Assembly (NCBI GenBank): GCA_021613375.1 | Contig: CM038711.1 | Coordinates: 16,828,194-16,892,193, forward strand | DNA: 64,000 bases | Direction: 5' to 3' | From: Megaleporinus macrocephalus | Lineage: Eukaryota > Chordata > Actinopteri > Characiformes > Anostomidae | Shown: piece after piece, positions 25,291-36,952 of the stretch | How positions within the stretch are numbered: the stretch's first letter is position 1 | Layout: each line of letters begins with the position of its first letter | Notes under the pieces: model-generated | What the model was told of the DNA's origin: nothing | What the model saw: only the letters and a program-made list of their open reading frames with translations | Databases searched by the model: none | Program-made: the position numbers and the translations under genes

Positions 25291-26879
25291 ATTAAAGTCA
25301 GCATGTGGCTAAGTTCATACCCAGGTCTATATACCTTCTATAATAATTAGTGTGGACTAATTACTTTTGTGGCATGTTTTAAATTACTGCTAACAAAAAA
25401 TAACACTAAATTTAACAAAAACACAAAAGTACTTTAGTCAACAAGAGGAAGTGTAGTTTCTTATTAGATTTTATTCAGAATGTATTTGGGTTCAGTAAAT
25501 ATTTGTTTTGCAGTTATTTACAGGCTTCAGTATGTTTATCATTTTAATGTATACGTTTACTCAATTTTCCAGTTTTAGCTATTATTTCAGTTGTTACACT
25601 ATATTCATTAATCATATGTTTTATCAAGTTTGGAATAAAAAAATTACTTATAACAAGCAGTATGACTTGCAATACAGCAGATCACACTTCTATATTTTTC
25701 CTTTTGAAAACAGCACTAACTTCCGCTATCTATAACAAAACACTTTTGCTGCATGTAACTATAGAGCAGGTAATAGAAACTGGAATACTGCAAACATCAC
25801 ACTAAGATAAATATATAAGCTCTGGCTTGCACCCATACAGGAAGTGTGCATACTTGGTTTTAATTTCTTTGTTGCATGTAGGGCCATCTGATTATAGTAC
25901 ATCATCACATTTGAAAACGAGTAAGAATTTGCTATTTTATTCAGAACTATGAAAGAAACTTTAACCTTCCAGTTACATCCCAATTTCTGAATCCAATCTA
26001 AGCTGGGTGGCTCAGGAGTTTCCGTAATGGTTGGTTTGGAATGGTTTTTCCAAAAAAATACAGGTAAAAAATTGGTAATAAAAACTTCACAAATAGACCC
26101 TTTTCACAAATAGACAGCCATATTTTAGTTTTTGCCCAGTGTGTCAAATAGTAAGAATAAGTGGTGATGTGTTGATTTAACTTCATTCAGAGCCAAACTG
26201 CTGCACATGGGGAACTCTGTTTACTGCTGGTGCCCATATTAAGTAATCTTACTACAACCTGTCGGTGATTTTTGTAATATTCCACTTTTAAAAAGAAAGA
26301 TATGTAGTATGGATTTGTAGTCTTTTTAGCTAGCTATTCAAATTAGAAGTTATAGGATAGCCATAGATAGGTTGGCAAAGCTGGAAGTCCACAGGGTTTT
26401 TTTGCTCAGCATTGTCTGGGTGGTCTGCTGGTGGTTAAGCAGAATATTATACAAAATGCAATTTTGTAACAACGGTTTACTTCATTTCCTACTTTCATTT
26501 TCTTTTGTAAATAAGTTTAGTAGATTTTTCTTTTACTGTCAGCAACATTTAAGTTAAGTCATTTACACCAGGCCTCTTTTTTCTCTCAGTAGTTTGTACT
26601 AATAATGTCTACTTTTATTGTCTGAATTTAAAGGCTATACACATTTAAAATCAGTTTGAAGAAAATTAAAACTAGTTAGATTTTGTATACAAAACCATAA
26701 TTAAAGCGTTCCAATGGTGGACCATCAGCAGTAAACAATCAGCAGGATGCTGACCTTATCAAGCCAACGGATATATATATACAATAGCAATATTCCCAAA
26801 CAAGAAAGTACTGGCATGTTGTATAAAAACACAGAGACTGCTTGATGTGAGCGGCACTGCAGCAGTAAACACAAAAAAT
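25291..26879. other. No gene recognised
   Basis: AT-rich spacer between LINE copies. No coding or RNA signature seen; small open frames look random. Confidence 0.5.
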
Positions 26880-28450
26880 CCAGCAACCAAACCACCTGCC
26901 CACTGGATCCCGTTCCATCCACACTCTTCCAGACAGTCTCCATGGATCTGCTGCCCTTCATCACATTCATCATAAACAGCTCCATGTCATCAGGTCAGGT
27001 CCCAGCTGCATTCAAGACTGCCAGAGTGATTCCTATTTTGAAGAAGCCCACCCTGGACAGCTCGGATGCCTGCAACTACCGACCAGTATCACTTGTTTCT
27101 TTTCTATCAAAAAATTTTGAGCATACTGTATATAACCAACTGTCTCTCTTTCTCACCCAGAACCTGCTCCAGGACCCCAACCAGTCCAGCTTCAAACCAG
27201 CGCACTTAACAAAAACGGCCCTCATAGTAGTGACTGAGAAGCTCCAGACAGCAAGATCATCAAATCTGTCATCGGTTCTGATCTTTCTTGACCTCTCTGC
27301 AGCTTTCGACACCGTGAAATACAAGATCCTCCTATCTGTCCTCGCTGACTTGGGGATTGCGGGCTCTGCATGGGAGTGGTTTGAGCCCTATCTAGAGGAG
27401 CGTTCTTACCAGGTAACATAGAGAGGGTCTACATCTGCTCCTTGCAGGCTCCTTACTGCTGCCCCTTAAGGCTCAGTGCTAGGTCCTCTCCTCTTTTCAC
27501 TCTACACCCATTCTCTTGCTGATGTAATTACCTCTCATGGTTTCTGTTACCACTGCTATGCTAATGACACTCAACTAATGCTTTCCTTCCCACCATCTGA
27601 TACTCAGGTTTGCAGTCTCTTCATGGATGGCAGCTCATCATCTGAAGCTCAATCCCAGCAAGACTGAGCTGCTTTTTATCCCTGGAACTACAGGTCCTCA
27701 GCATGATCTTGCCATCTCATTCGAGAACTCTTTGATTGTTCCGTCTAAAGATGCAGTGTGACTCTGGATGACCAGTTATCGTTCTTAGCGCATATTGCAA
27801 ACCTGACTCGGTCATGCAGATATATTCTCTACAATATCAGACGCATCTGACCCTTTCTCTCTCAGGAGGCCTCCCAGGTGCTCATCCAGTCTCTTGTCAT
27901 TTCCAGGATTGACTACTGCAACTCGCTCCTGGCTGGTCTTCCTCTGCAGGCCATCAGGCCCTTGCAACTGATCCAGAAGGTAGCAGCACGGCTCGTCTTT
28001 AATCTTCCGAAATTCACTCATGTCACTCCACTGCTGCACCACCTTCACTGGCTTCCCGTAGCTGCTCGCAGTCAATTTAAAGTTCTGATGCTTGTCTACA
28101 AAGCCAAGAATGGACCAGCTCCTCAATACCTTATGTCAATGGTCAAAAGCTGATCTGCACCTCAAGCCCTTCACGCTTCAAGTACGGCTCGGCTTGACCT
28201 GCCATCACTCAAGATTCATGGAAGACACGCGACAGGACACTTTTCTGTCCTGGCTCCCACATGGTGGATCGAACTTCCACTGGCTGTCCGAACAGCAGAC
28301 TCTCTCGCTGTCCTCAAGCGCCGACTAAAGACCCATCTCTTTGTCAAGCACTTATAAGCACTAATCTACTGAACCATTGGTATAAACCATAATTGCACTT
28401 AAACTTCTTGGAACATTGGTATTGCACTTGTCTAATCTTATATTATATCT
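26880..28450 (+). pseudogene. CR1/L2-type LINE reverse transcriptase, 5'-truncated, several frameshifts
   Basis: The best piece is 26942-27421: MDLLPFITFIINSSMSSG, AAFKTARVIPILKKPTLDSS, NYRPVSLVSFLSKNFEHTV, NQSSFKPAHLTKTALIVV, SSVLIFLDLSAAFDTV (palm Asp present), LGIAGSAWEWFEPYLEERS. It ends in a stop at about 27419. Downstream, in shifted frames, come [30 protein letters not shown] (YADD changed to YAND), VLIQSLVISRIDYCNSLLAG and FTHVTPLLHHLHWLPVA. The final part (28290-28350) reads AVLKRRLKTHLFVKHL. The order is that of a complete RT, but YAND and frameshifts make it dead. Same subfamily as 3889-4475 (-). Confidence 0.9.
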
Positions 28451-30345
28451 GCTAAATGCTGACTCTGTGACATCTTCCATCAGTTTTTGTGAAGAAATGT
28501 GTGTGCCCACCAACACCTTCCACACATATAACAATAAATCAATGCTTCACGACCAAACTAAAACAGCTTTGTTGGGCCAATGCAGATGCCTACATAAACT
28601 TAGCCCGACTTCCAGACAAGAAACTCACTGACAAACTTAGTTAAAATAAGCTACACTAAAAAGCTGAAGTTTTTCAGCCAACAATTTTGCTTTGGAATGG
28701 AATGGCCTTCAAGACATTACAAACTTCCCTTTTCCCCTGTTGAGACAAACAAAGACCTGGCTGATGACCTGAATGGCTTCTGTTAAAGGAGGGACACATT
28801 CACACCCTTCAATTACTCCAGCTCAATGCTATCAGCCTCTATCATATTTCTTTCATGTCCACTACACTCCCCTCTGACACCTAGGCTGCACTTAAGATAT
28901 GTGAAGTTGATGTTAGCCAGCTCTTTCAGAGACACAAGACAAGGAAAGCACCGGGTCCAGATGATGACCAATTGCCTCCATTCTTTACACAGATATTCAA
29001 CAGATGGCTGGTGCTGTGTTAAGTACCCTCCTGCTTTTTCCAATGCTCCAGCTCCATCCTGGTCCCCGAAAACCCTCTATCACAGGTCTACAGGCTGGTC
29101 GCACTGACATTTGGTCATGAAGTAATTTGAACGACTGTTGTTGGCCTATCACTTGACCCCTTGCAGTTAGCTTATTGGGCAAATAAGTCAGTGGGTGATC
29201 TAGCTAACATGAGACTGCACTACATCCGCCAACACCTTGGCAGCTCAACACCAGAATATCTGTCCTGCATACTCCCAGCTCACTGTATACCTTACAATCT
29301 GTCAGTGGATCACCAGTTTCCTGACAGGCAGGAAACAGCATGTGTATCTGTCAGAAGTCACCTCTGGTATACAGACAGTCTTCAAGGATGTGTACTTTCT
29401 CCCCTGCTCCTCTTTCTACACACCACTGACTGCACTTCTGAGGACTAATCTGTTAAACTCCTAAAGTTTGCAAACAAAACTGCTGTAATCGCACTTAACC
29501 GAGATGGAGCCAATTCTGCACACAAAGGGAGGTTGAGCAGGCGCTGCTCTGGTGCAGTCAGAACAACCTACAGCCTTATGTTAACTATAAATATCTTAAG
29601 GTTTCTGGGAACCACTTTTCCCAAGATCTGGGCAAAGTGGGAGACCAACATCAACAACATCATTAAAAAGGCCCAACAGAGAATGTGCTTTGGGTCTGCC
29701 ACAGAAGCTACTTGGATAGTTGTTTACTGCAGGCACTGAATGTATTATATGCAAATCCTTCATGGTCTGGTTCAGAGCAGCCAAAACAGGAGAAGAAAAG
29801 ACTGCAACAAACAGTAAAGACGGCTGAAAAAAATCATTGGTTCCCCCCCTGCCCACCCTCCAGAACCTGTACTCTTTAGGAAATGGGCAAGAAAAATCAT
29901 CATTGATTCCTCACAACCTGGACACATTCTTCTTTAACTCCTTCTCTCCGGCAGGCGCTATAGAGCCCTGTATATTAAAACTACCAAAAAATAGTTTCTT
30001 TCCTCATATCATCATCCTCATGAATAGCTGGTCAGTAATAGCTTCCGCTAGGCTACATAGCTACTTCTGCTTTCTCCAGATTTATATAATTTATGTCACC
30101 CTGCTTCACTCACAAGGCATATTATACACCACAGTTTCCTCCCTATACATGTACATTACTACTTTTTGCACTACCACACACCACCACTTAGGTTTTTTGT
30201 ATACTGTGCATTGTCTGTAAATAATATTGATCATTTAAAATTACTTCTATTTATATTGTCTATTGCTTGTATACTGTGTATATTGTAATTTTTTATTGTC
30301 TGTATTTAATACACAGAAGGAGTTGACACACAGAAGGAATTTGGT
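28451..30345 (+). pseudogene. Rex1-like (CR1 superfamily) LINE, longer but decayed copy
   Basis: Pieces in changing frames appear in the expected order: ISFCEEMCVPTNTFHTYNNK (28460-28525), FSANNFALEWNGLQDITNFP (28670-28730), KDLADDLNGF (28750s), APGPDDDQLPPFFTQIFNRW (28950-29010), LDPLQLAYWANKSVGDLANM (29155-29210), a QWITSFLTGRKQHVYLSEVT block (29300-29365), [10 protein letters not shown] (29380-29410), ILRFLGTTFPKIWAKW (29595-29640) and KKAQQRMCFG. It covers the linker before the RT through the C-terminus, so it is longer than the copy at 24064, but it has many stops. It begins directly where the preceding L2 copy ends. The 3' end near 30345 lacks a clear ATTCTG tail. Confidence 0.85.
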
Positions 30346-30639
30346 TTTGGCAGTTTGTATCTTTCTACTATTATATCCAATGTACAATTCATGTACTCAT
30401 AATTTAGAGAAAGTTCATAATATGCATATATTATGAATCTGATTATTATCCTGTTTTCATGTGTGCAGATAGGTCAGGTCATCATTTTCTGATACTGATA
30501 CCATTGTTTACAAAGTGTCATATTACGACCCATGTTTATAGGGTGAGGGGGGACTTAAATCCAGGGGAAAGCCCAATGAAACTATATAAATAAAAATGAC
30601 CTGGCAGAGGTTACTGGTTCTTGGATAGATAATTTGGCA

Positions 30640-31470
30640 GGGCAGACTAAAACATCTAGATCCTTTTTAGATTAACTTATTCAAGGAATGGGTAATTCGA
30701 AGAAACTTGTACGAGATTGGCCATATGGAAAACCAGGTACCCTAACTGCATAAAATGATGATGTTCCTAGTACAAAAAGTCAAAAATCCATATCCACAAA
30801 CAGAAAAATTTTGATTCAACAATTTGAAATCTCACATTTTAGCATAGATTTGTGTTTCTGTGAATTGCAGACTCCCCCTTTAACCTATTGGGGTGTGGCA
30901 TAATGTCTAAACAATGCCTATCCATTCATTATGAAAGAGGAAAGATTGTAATGACTGTAGCTCAGTAGCACAACTGACCTTCCCAAAATACATATCTGGA
31001 TTCCCTAAATGGGCTGAATATATATTCCACCAAGATAAACGATATACATGGACTAGGCTTCCATGGGGGTTTGTAGGCTCAACTATGTTTTTTGTTCCTG
31101 ATGTGCATGACTCTCTACCAGCTTTGTTTCACCCTGAGGGCTTCATGGTGCTACAATATGCTGATTTATTGCTGACCGCGAGGGACGAGATGTAAAGAAG
31201 ACTGTAACTGCTAAAAGACCTTGCTGACTCTACAACTACAATACTGTCAAACCAATTTTTATACCTTGATTTCTTCTTGTCTTAAGGCAGCTGCAGACTG
31301 TTATAAGATTAAATCCACGACATCAAGCGACCAAGGAGAAAGTATTTTAAATGCATATCCAGTAAGAACATGACATTAGCCAAATTCCTTAGACCTGCTC
31401 AACTGCTTAACCAATGGATATTGGAACACCTACTATCTGTCTATTTTGGTGAGCTTACCTTGTCTTATGT
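30640..31470 (+). pseudogene. Decayed endogenous-retrovirus-like polymerase fragment
   Basis: At 31043-31060 the + strand reads YTWTRL followed by PWGFV, and at 31157-31168 the active-site box reads YADL where retroviral polymerases have Y-[VM]-D-D; both are landmarks of retroviral-type reverse transcriptase. The second catalytic Asp is replaced and a stop follows within about 15 codons; more stops come after. A short Met-Gly-Asn-Ser-Lys frame near 30688 could be a gag remnant, but this is weak. No LTR pair, primer-binding site or envelope was recognised. It is a broken, non-functional genomic relic; gypsy-type origin is a less likely alternative. Confidence 0.65.
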
Positions 31471-32085
31471 TTTCAGTTGCAAAAATAAATGAAGCGGTCC
31501 CAACTTTTTCTCCCTCAGTGACTTCTGGTTGAACTGGGTTATAATCACAAAAACAATGTCTGTTACATTAGCTATTAGCTAAAATGGTTACTAGCTCCAA
31601 AGGGTCAATGTCCTGTTTCATCAGCTTGTGCTTGTTACCAATTAATGCTTACTAGGTAGTCGTTTGCTAGCTTTCCGTACTGCTCCGTATTTATAGTTTG
31701 GAACTTTAGACTCGCTGTTTTCTAAAAGAAATTCATCAGCAGTTGCCTTTCTTTTTAATTTTGTTTTCATTTTGGCTTTAGAATTGGCGTAAGCCTCTGA
31801 CAGCTCTGTTTACCCAAATAATTCACATGATATATTTGAGCACTAGAGGATTACACCCTATTGCTTTTGAGGTTTGGGAGGGGACAAGGTGGGCAGAAAA
31901 CAGGCAGATAAATATGTAAACTTTCACAGAAGTTCTTATTTATTTCTATAAAAACAGAAAGTATCAAAATTACAAACCAAAATCACTTTATTTCCAAGGT
32001 TTTTGAAAGGGCCCCATCCAGTCAGGGAGCTAGTTTGTCAGGTCAGCCAATAACCGCGGTCATGCCCACCATGACTGTACTTTAG
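31471..32085. other. No gene recognised
   Basis: Follows the polymerase remnant; could be further decayed retroelement sequence but nothing identifies it. Confidence 0.4.
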
Positions 32086-32822
32086 CACAGGATGCTTGAT
32101 GTTTTTTTCCTCAACTGTCTGATATTAACCATGGGCTGCCCTGCTGTAAGGAGCTTGAGGACAACTTCAGAGAAGATGATTAATAAAGACGAATTTCTTT
32201 GCGTCTTCTTTATCGATGCAACTGTGGACTCAGAAGTGGGATAGCGAATAGTTATGCATGATCCAGCATTCAATAAAGCTGTGCAGGAGTTTTCTGCTCT
32301 CAAGATGAAAGGGCTCATGCAGCTAGCAGCTCCAGCCTTTCTTCAAGCAGCCACCACCAAGAGGACCGAATTCATCCTCAGAATGGAGGTGCAGCAGTGA
32401 GCAATCCAGTGCTAAGTGGTGGAGGAGCTCGAAGAGGAGACATCTATTGAGTGGCCCATGAACAAGTGGTAGTGCATGCTCCCTCTCCCCAAGAGTAACA
32501 CACGCCAGCCAAGGTATTCAACACCATTGCCAGTGTTAGCAACGCAGTGGAGGTCTGTGGGTGTCACCAAGATAGCGGAGCTTTGGGAGTGAGCCATGAG
32601 GAACTTATTAAGTGTAAGTGTGGCCATGTAAAGCGCTTTTCCAAAGGATTGTCGTTCATTCTTAGTTGACATGGCTGTGTTTTATTCTGCCCCTTTTGGT
32701 GCATAATTAGGTGTTAAATGTCTACCCTCATCAGGTTGTGTTTGGCTTTTGTTGACCTGTCCTTCATTTCTCCTTTAGTCCCCCCCCCTCTGCCTGCTGT
32801 TACAATAAAGAACTTTTTTTTC
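32086..32822. other. Unidentified possible decayed coding segment ending in AATAAA
   Basis: The + strand frame around 32285-32400 reads QEFSALKMKGLMQLAAPAFL and beyond before a stop, and broken frames follow to about 32690. A CCCCCCC/TCTGCCTGC stretch and ACAATAAAGAAC followed by a T run close the segment (32790-32825). The minus strand also has open frames of 78 and 86 codons. I do not recognise a protein. It could be a retroelement 3' region or a processed pseudogene with its AATAAA signal. Confidence 0.3.
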
Positions 32823-34900
32823 TAAAGAGAAAATAGCAGGCTCAGTAAATTTTTCTGTACCAACACCACAATATACATTTTTCTGTTTTTATATGCTTCA
32901 AGATGGTGTCGTCCTTCAGGATTTTACTGGCACTAGAAGGTGAGTAAAATAATATAGGTGTGAATTCTATGACTCAAGATGCACTACATGATCTTTAGCC
33001 AAATCTCTAGCCTTTAGATGATGTTGTACTTGAACCTGTCTACATAAAAAATGGTACATTTTATCCTTCATTAGTTGGCGCCCCATTCTCCACTACACTA
33101 CTTGGTAGCATGACCCAGACTTCATTTTCATCCACAGTGATGGAATCACATTTTGAAAGTGCCTTAAAGCAATATAGCTCATTGCATTCCTAAACCCAAT
33201 ATGAATTCAGTCAGTACTGAAGAACTGCTAAAAAATGCATTACATTCGAATAGTTATGAGAAGGTCTCCCTCTTTCTCATCTAGCTCTCTCTCTCTCTCT
33301 CCTTCTCTTTTATAAGTGACTGGATGATGTGGCAGTGTTCAATGGAACCACCCACTGTTTTTCATTTAAAATAACCCACACAAATTCTTTGAATACATTT
33401 GCATAATTTTTGTGAATATAGGTTTTTGTGAACATAACACCCAAAGTGAGAGGGAGTATAAATTAACTTTTTTACACGGATGAGCTATTACATGATTGAT
33501 TTCAGATTATTGTTTATGGTTCATTTACGATATATTGTAAATATTCTAAATAGACTTCTAGGGAACTTTTGCATGCATATTGTAAACATACCTGATCGCA
33601 AGGCGTTCTCCACTGAGAATGTACATACACAAAGTAATTTTTTTTGCCAGAAAGCTTGGAATCACTGAGTTAGTATAAACTGTTGTGTTTTTGGTAAGTA
33701 GAAGTAACTAATAAAAGAGAATTAAAATAATGAATGACATACTCAATAATTAATAGTGGAGGCCTAGATGCAATTATGGTCATGGCAAATTTAATTTTGA
33801 AAAAATATTTTATTTGTTGGTTTGAAAATAATGTTTTTTATTTGTGTTGAAAAAATGCTGATGTAAAAAAAAACTACTTTTGATGAACAATTTGGAAACA
33901 GTGGTGTTTTGAGGCTATGATGGTAAGTATTTTGGAATGAATGGTAGAAAACTTTTGAGGTATGATATAATTGGGAGAGGGAAGGAGAAGATGATGGCTG
34001 AACCTTGGAAACAAGTCATTAGTTATTTTAAAGATCAGAATACGTAGTCATTCATTATTTTAACCACAGCTGGTTACCTAAGCAATGTCCGTTAAACTTA
34101 TATTGCAAATATATTACATTATATTATGTATATTAATTTTCCTGAAGAATGGGTGATTATTTAGAAAGAGCGAAAGAGTTTTAGTCTCAGATGTGGTTAG
34201 AGACATGAATATGCAAACATTTGTCTTTGTCTGGGACAATGTGCTTTTTTCCATTCTCTTATACACAGTGGTCTGCAGCCCATTCTAGAATGGATGCCTA
34301 AGCATATCTGCAGCAAATGGCAAGGGATAGATTAGCCAAAAGATTATTTCTTGGTTGTATTGTTCAGAGAGGGCGATGTGATGTGTGATGTGAATAAGGG
34401 GCCACATTCAAGAAACAGAGTTGATTACTATAGCAGTATATCTGCAGTATATCTTTATCCATCTGTATGTAGTGTGTATATACATTGGTTACTGGAATTA
34501 TTGTGGAATCTTTCTAGTTGTTTTAGTGTTTTGTGTATTTTGAAACGTGTTTTTAAACTAGCAAATAGAAAGCATATTGCAATTTTTATTAGTTGGTTTA
34601 ACATGTTCTACAGTGCCTTTGTACAGTAAATAGGTACCACTTGTTTTGCAACAGAATTTTGTAATGGTGAGTTGTTGCAATGTGCTGTTATTAATGAAAA
34701 ATAACTTTATGTAGTGTGCTGGAAGGTTGAGTTGATTTTGAGATGTATGAAGTGTTTTAATGCATTTGAAGCTGCATGTTAGTAAAGACAACTGTGTGAG
34801 CATTTTTGGAAAAGTAAGCTTTTTTTTTTTAACCATGAAAAAAAATCATACTCCAACCCAATTTTTGGAATGTGTTGCGGGCATTAATTTGAGAACAGTG
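32823..34900. other. No gene recognised
   Basis: AT-rich DNA with a short CT run at 33284-33302 and A/T homopolymers near 34820. No recognised exon, RNA gene or element. Confidence 0.5.
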
Positions 34901-34947
34901 TAGAACGTAGGACTACGATTAGAACGTAGAACGTAGAACTACGATTA
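34901..34947 (+). repeat. Short tandem duplication of an AACGTAGAACTACGATTAG unit
   Basis: GTAGAACGTAGGACTACGATTAG is followed by AACGTAGAACGTAGAACTACGATTAG, an imperfect tandem duplication adjoining the 3' end of the SINE. It may be the SINE's variable tail. Confidence 0.6.
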
Positions 34948-35226
34948 GCCACATGTGTTTACACACAGCGGAATTTGACCTCCGCATTTAACCCATCCGT
35001 GCAGTGAAACACCCACATATACACACTAGTGAACATACACACTAGGGGGCGGTGAGCACACGTGCCCGAGCGGTGGGCAGCCCTTATCCACGGCGCCCGG
35101 GGAGCAGTTGGGGTTAGGTGCCTTGCTCAAGGGCACTACAGTCATGACTTGCCGGTCCCGGGGATCGAACCGGTGACCTTCCGGTCACAAGGCCGGATCC
35201 CTAACCTTCAGGCCACGACTGCCCCT
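34948..35226 (-). mobile_element. tRNA-derived SINE, minus strand
   Basis: Read on the minus strand from 35226, the head GGGGCAGTCGTGGCCTGAAG holds an A-box-like TGGCCTGAAGG (35205-35214). A perfect B box GGTTCGATCCC follows at 35161-35171. Spacing and order fit an RNA polymerase III internal promoter of tRNA type. The body continues with GTGCCCTTGAGCAAGGCACC and AACCCCAACTGCTCCCCGGG, a segment seen in many fish SINEs, and a tail TTAAATGCGGAGGTCAAATT. Local GC is much higher than its flanks. It is not a functional tRNA: the anticodon stem and 3' half do not fold as one. A small open frame on the + strand (35062-35337) is a shadow. Confidence 0.85.
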
Positions 35227-35410
35227 TTTCAGAATGAGTGTAGGTTTCACAAAAATGACAAGAAAGTTGTTAAGTTAAAACATTTGGTAAATGTTTTGTC
35301 TTCATACAGTTTTTTAAATAAAAAAATCATACTCTAGACCCCTTTTTGTTGCGTTTGACAGCCCCAATTATTAATTATATTTTATACATTTTTAACCCTT
35401 TAGTTTTATC

Positions 35411-36952
35411 TTGCAGATGTCCCAGGGTCATGTAATTCCTCTGCATAAAGGTGGTGAGGCAACAGATTTGAATAGCTATATGCCAATTGCAAAACTATCA
35501 TGTTTAGCAAAAATTTTAGAATCTCTAATGAACCAGCAATTGAAATCATTTCTTCATGGAAATTCTGTTTTATCGAAATATCAGTCTGGTTTCAGAGAAG
35601 GACACAGCACTATCTCTGCTACGGTTTTGAATGATCTTTATTCAGACATGGACAAGAAGAACCATTGTGCAGCTGTTTTTATAGATTTAAGAAAAGCCTT
35701 CAATGCAGTTGAACACAATCTTCTTTTAAGGAATTTAGAAAAGATTGGCTTTGATACAACTGCTCTGGAATGGACCCAAAACTACCTCACTGACAATAAG
35801 CAATGCGCAGCGTTGAATAATTATAAATCAGATTTAGTTTCTGTATCTAAAGGTGTACCACAAGGTTAAATTTTGGGTCTAGTTTGATTTAATATATTCA
35901 TAAATGATGTTGCTGCTTCTGCCTCTATATTAGACTGCAAATCTATGCAGATGACACAATTTATACTGCTCAGCTGATTCTATTCATGCTGCAGCAAGAA
36001 AATTCCAGAGCTCATTTAATGCTCTACCAGTTGTAATGTATAAATACAAACTAGTTTTAAAGCCCATGAAATATAAATCTCCTTATACTGATTTTAGTAC
36101 TGTAAATATTACTACCCTGGCAGGATCCACCATTGAGAGAGTCACAGAATATATATACTCTGGCATATGGCTGGATGATAAACTCAGTTTTAAAAGACAC
36201 ATAAATAAACTAGTCAGTAAATGCAGACAGAAGCTGAGTTATCTTTATAGACATAAGTCCTGTTTCCCCATGCACGCCCGAAAACGATTAGTTGAAGCAA
36301 CTTTACTATCAGTGATCAACTATGGCGTTGTTATCTATCAGTATGCTCCCTCCAGCTCCCTCAAATTACTGGACCCAGTGTATCACTCTGCACTGAGGTT
36401 CATTAATGGAGATCAGTACAGAACTCATCACTGAGAGCTGTATGCAAACCATGGTTGGCCCTCCTTAACAGTACGGAGAGAAATGCATTGGCAGATTTTT
36501 ATTTATAAAACACTCTCTGGTTAGAATACATCACTTCATTGATGAATATAAATAACAGTAATTATCAGACTCGCTCTAGTGGTTAGATCAGCTGCCAGGT
36601 ACCAAGAGTTTTTACTGTACTAGGAAAATCTGCTTTTAGCTACAGTGCACCAGCAAGCAGGAATCTTCAACAGGAAACACTAAAACTTTATCATCGCTTA
36701 ATCATTTTAAACTTACTTTTTTCATAATTTTTATGTCTTGTTTTATTTTTCTTTATTATTTTATGTCTTTTAGTATTTTATTTTATTTTATTTGTTCTGT
36801 ATTTTTATTTTATTTTATTTTATTTTGTTTTATGATTACATTTTGTTTTTATTTTCTGTTAATCCCTGTTCATGTAAATGCTCGGCTACATAAAAAAAAT
36901 AAGGGGTTGCCCTCAATGTACATCCAAGCTTAAATAAAGGTTGATTGATTAC
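35411..36952 (+). mobile_element. Non-LTR retrotransposon (CR1/L2- or I-like), 5'-truncated, reverse transcriptase broken
   Basis: 35411-35869 encodes RT fingers and palm: GHVIPLHKGGEATDLNSY, PIAKLSCLAKILESLMNQQ, YQSGFREGHSTISATVLND, AAVFIDLRKAFNAVEHN (FDTV changed to FNAV), NYLTDNKQCAAL and KGVPQG, then a stop right after. YADDTIY is at about 35945-35965 in another frame. 36036-36434 gives LVLKPMKYK, VTEYIYSGIWLDDKLSFKRH, NKLVSKCRQKLSYLYRHKSC and LLSVINYGVVIYQYAPSS, then a stop. The end has a TTTTA-rich stretch (36775-36832) and AAATAAAGG plus TTGATTGATT (36932-36950), a LINE 3' tail. It is a different family from the other LINEs in the window. Confidence 0.88.

Noticed and set aside
35161..35214. 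Possible tRNA gene
   Set aside because: Only the Pol III A/B-box region resembles tRNA; the rest is SINE body, so it was called a SINE.
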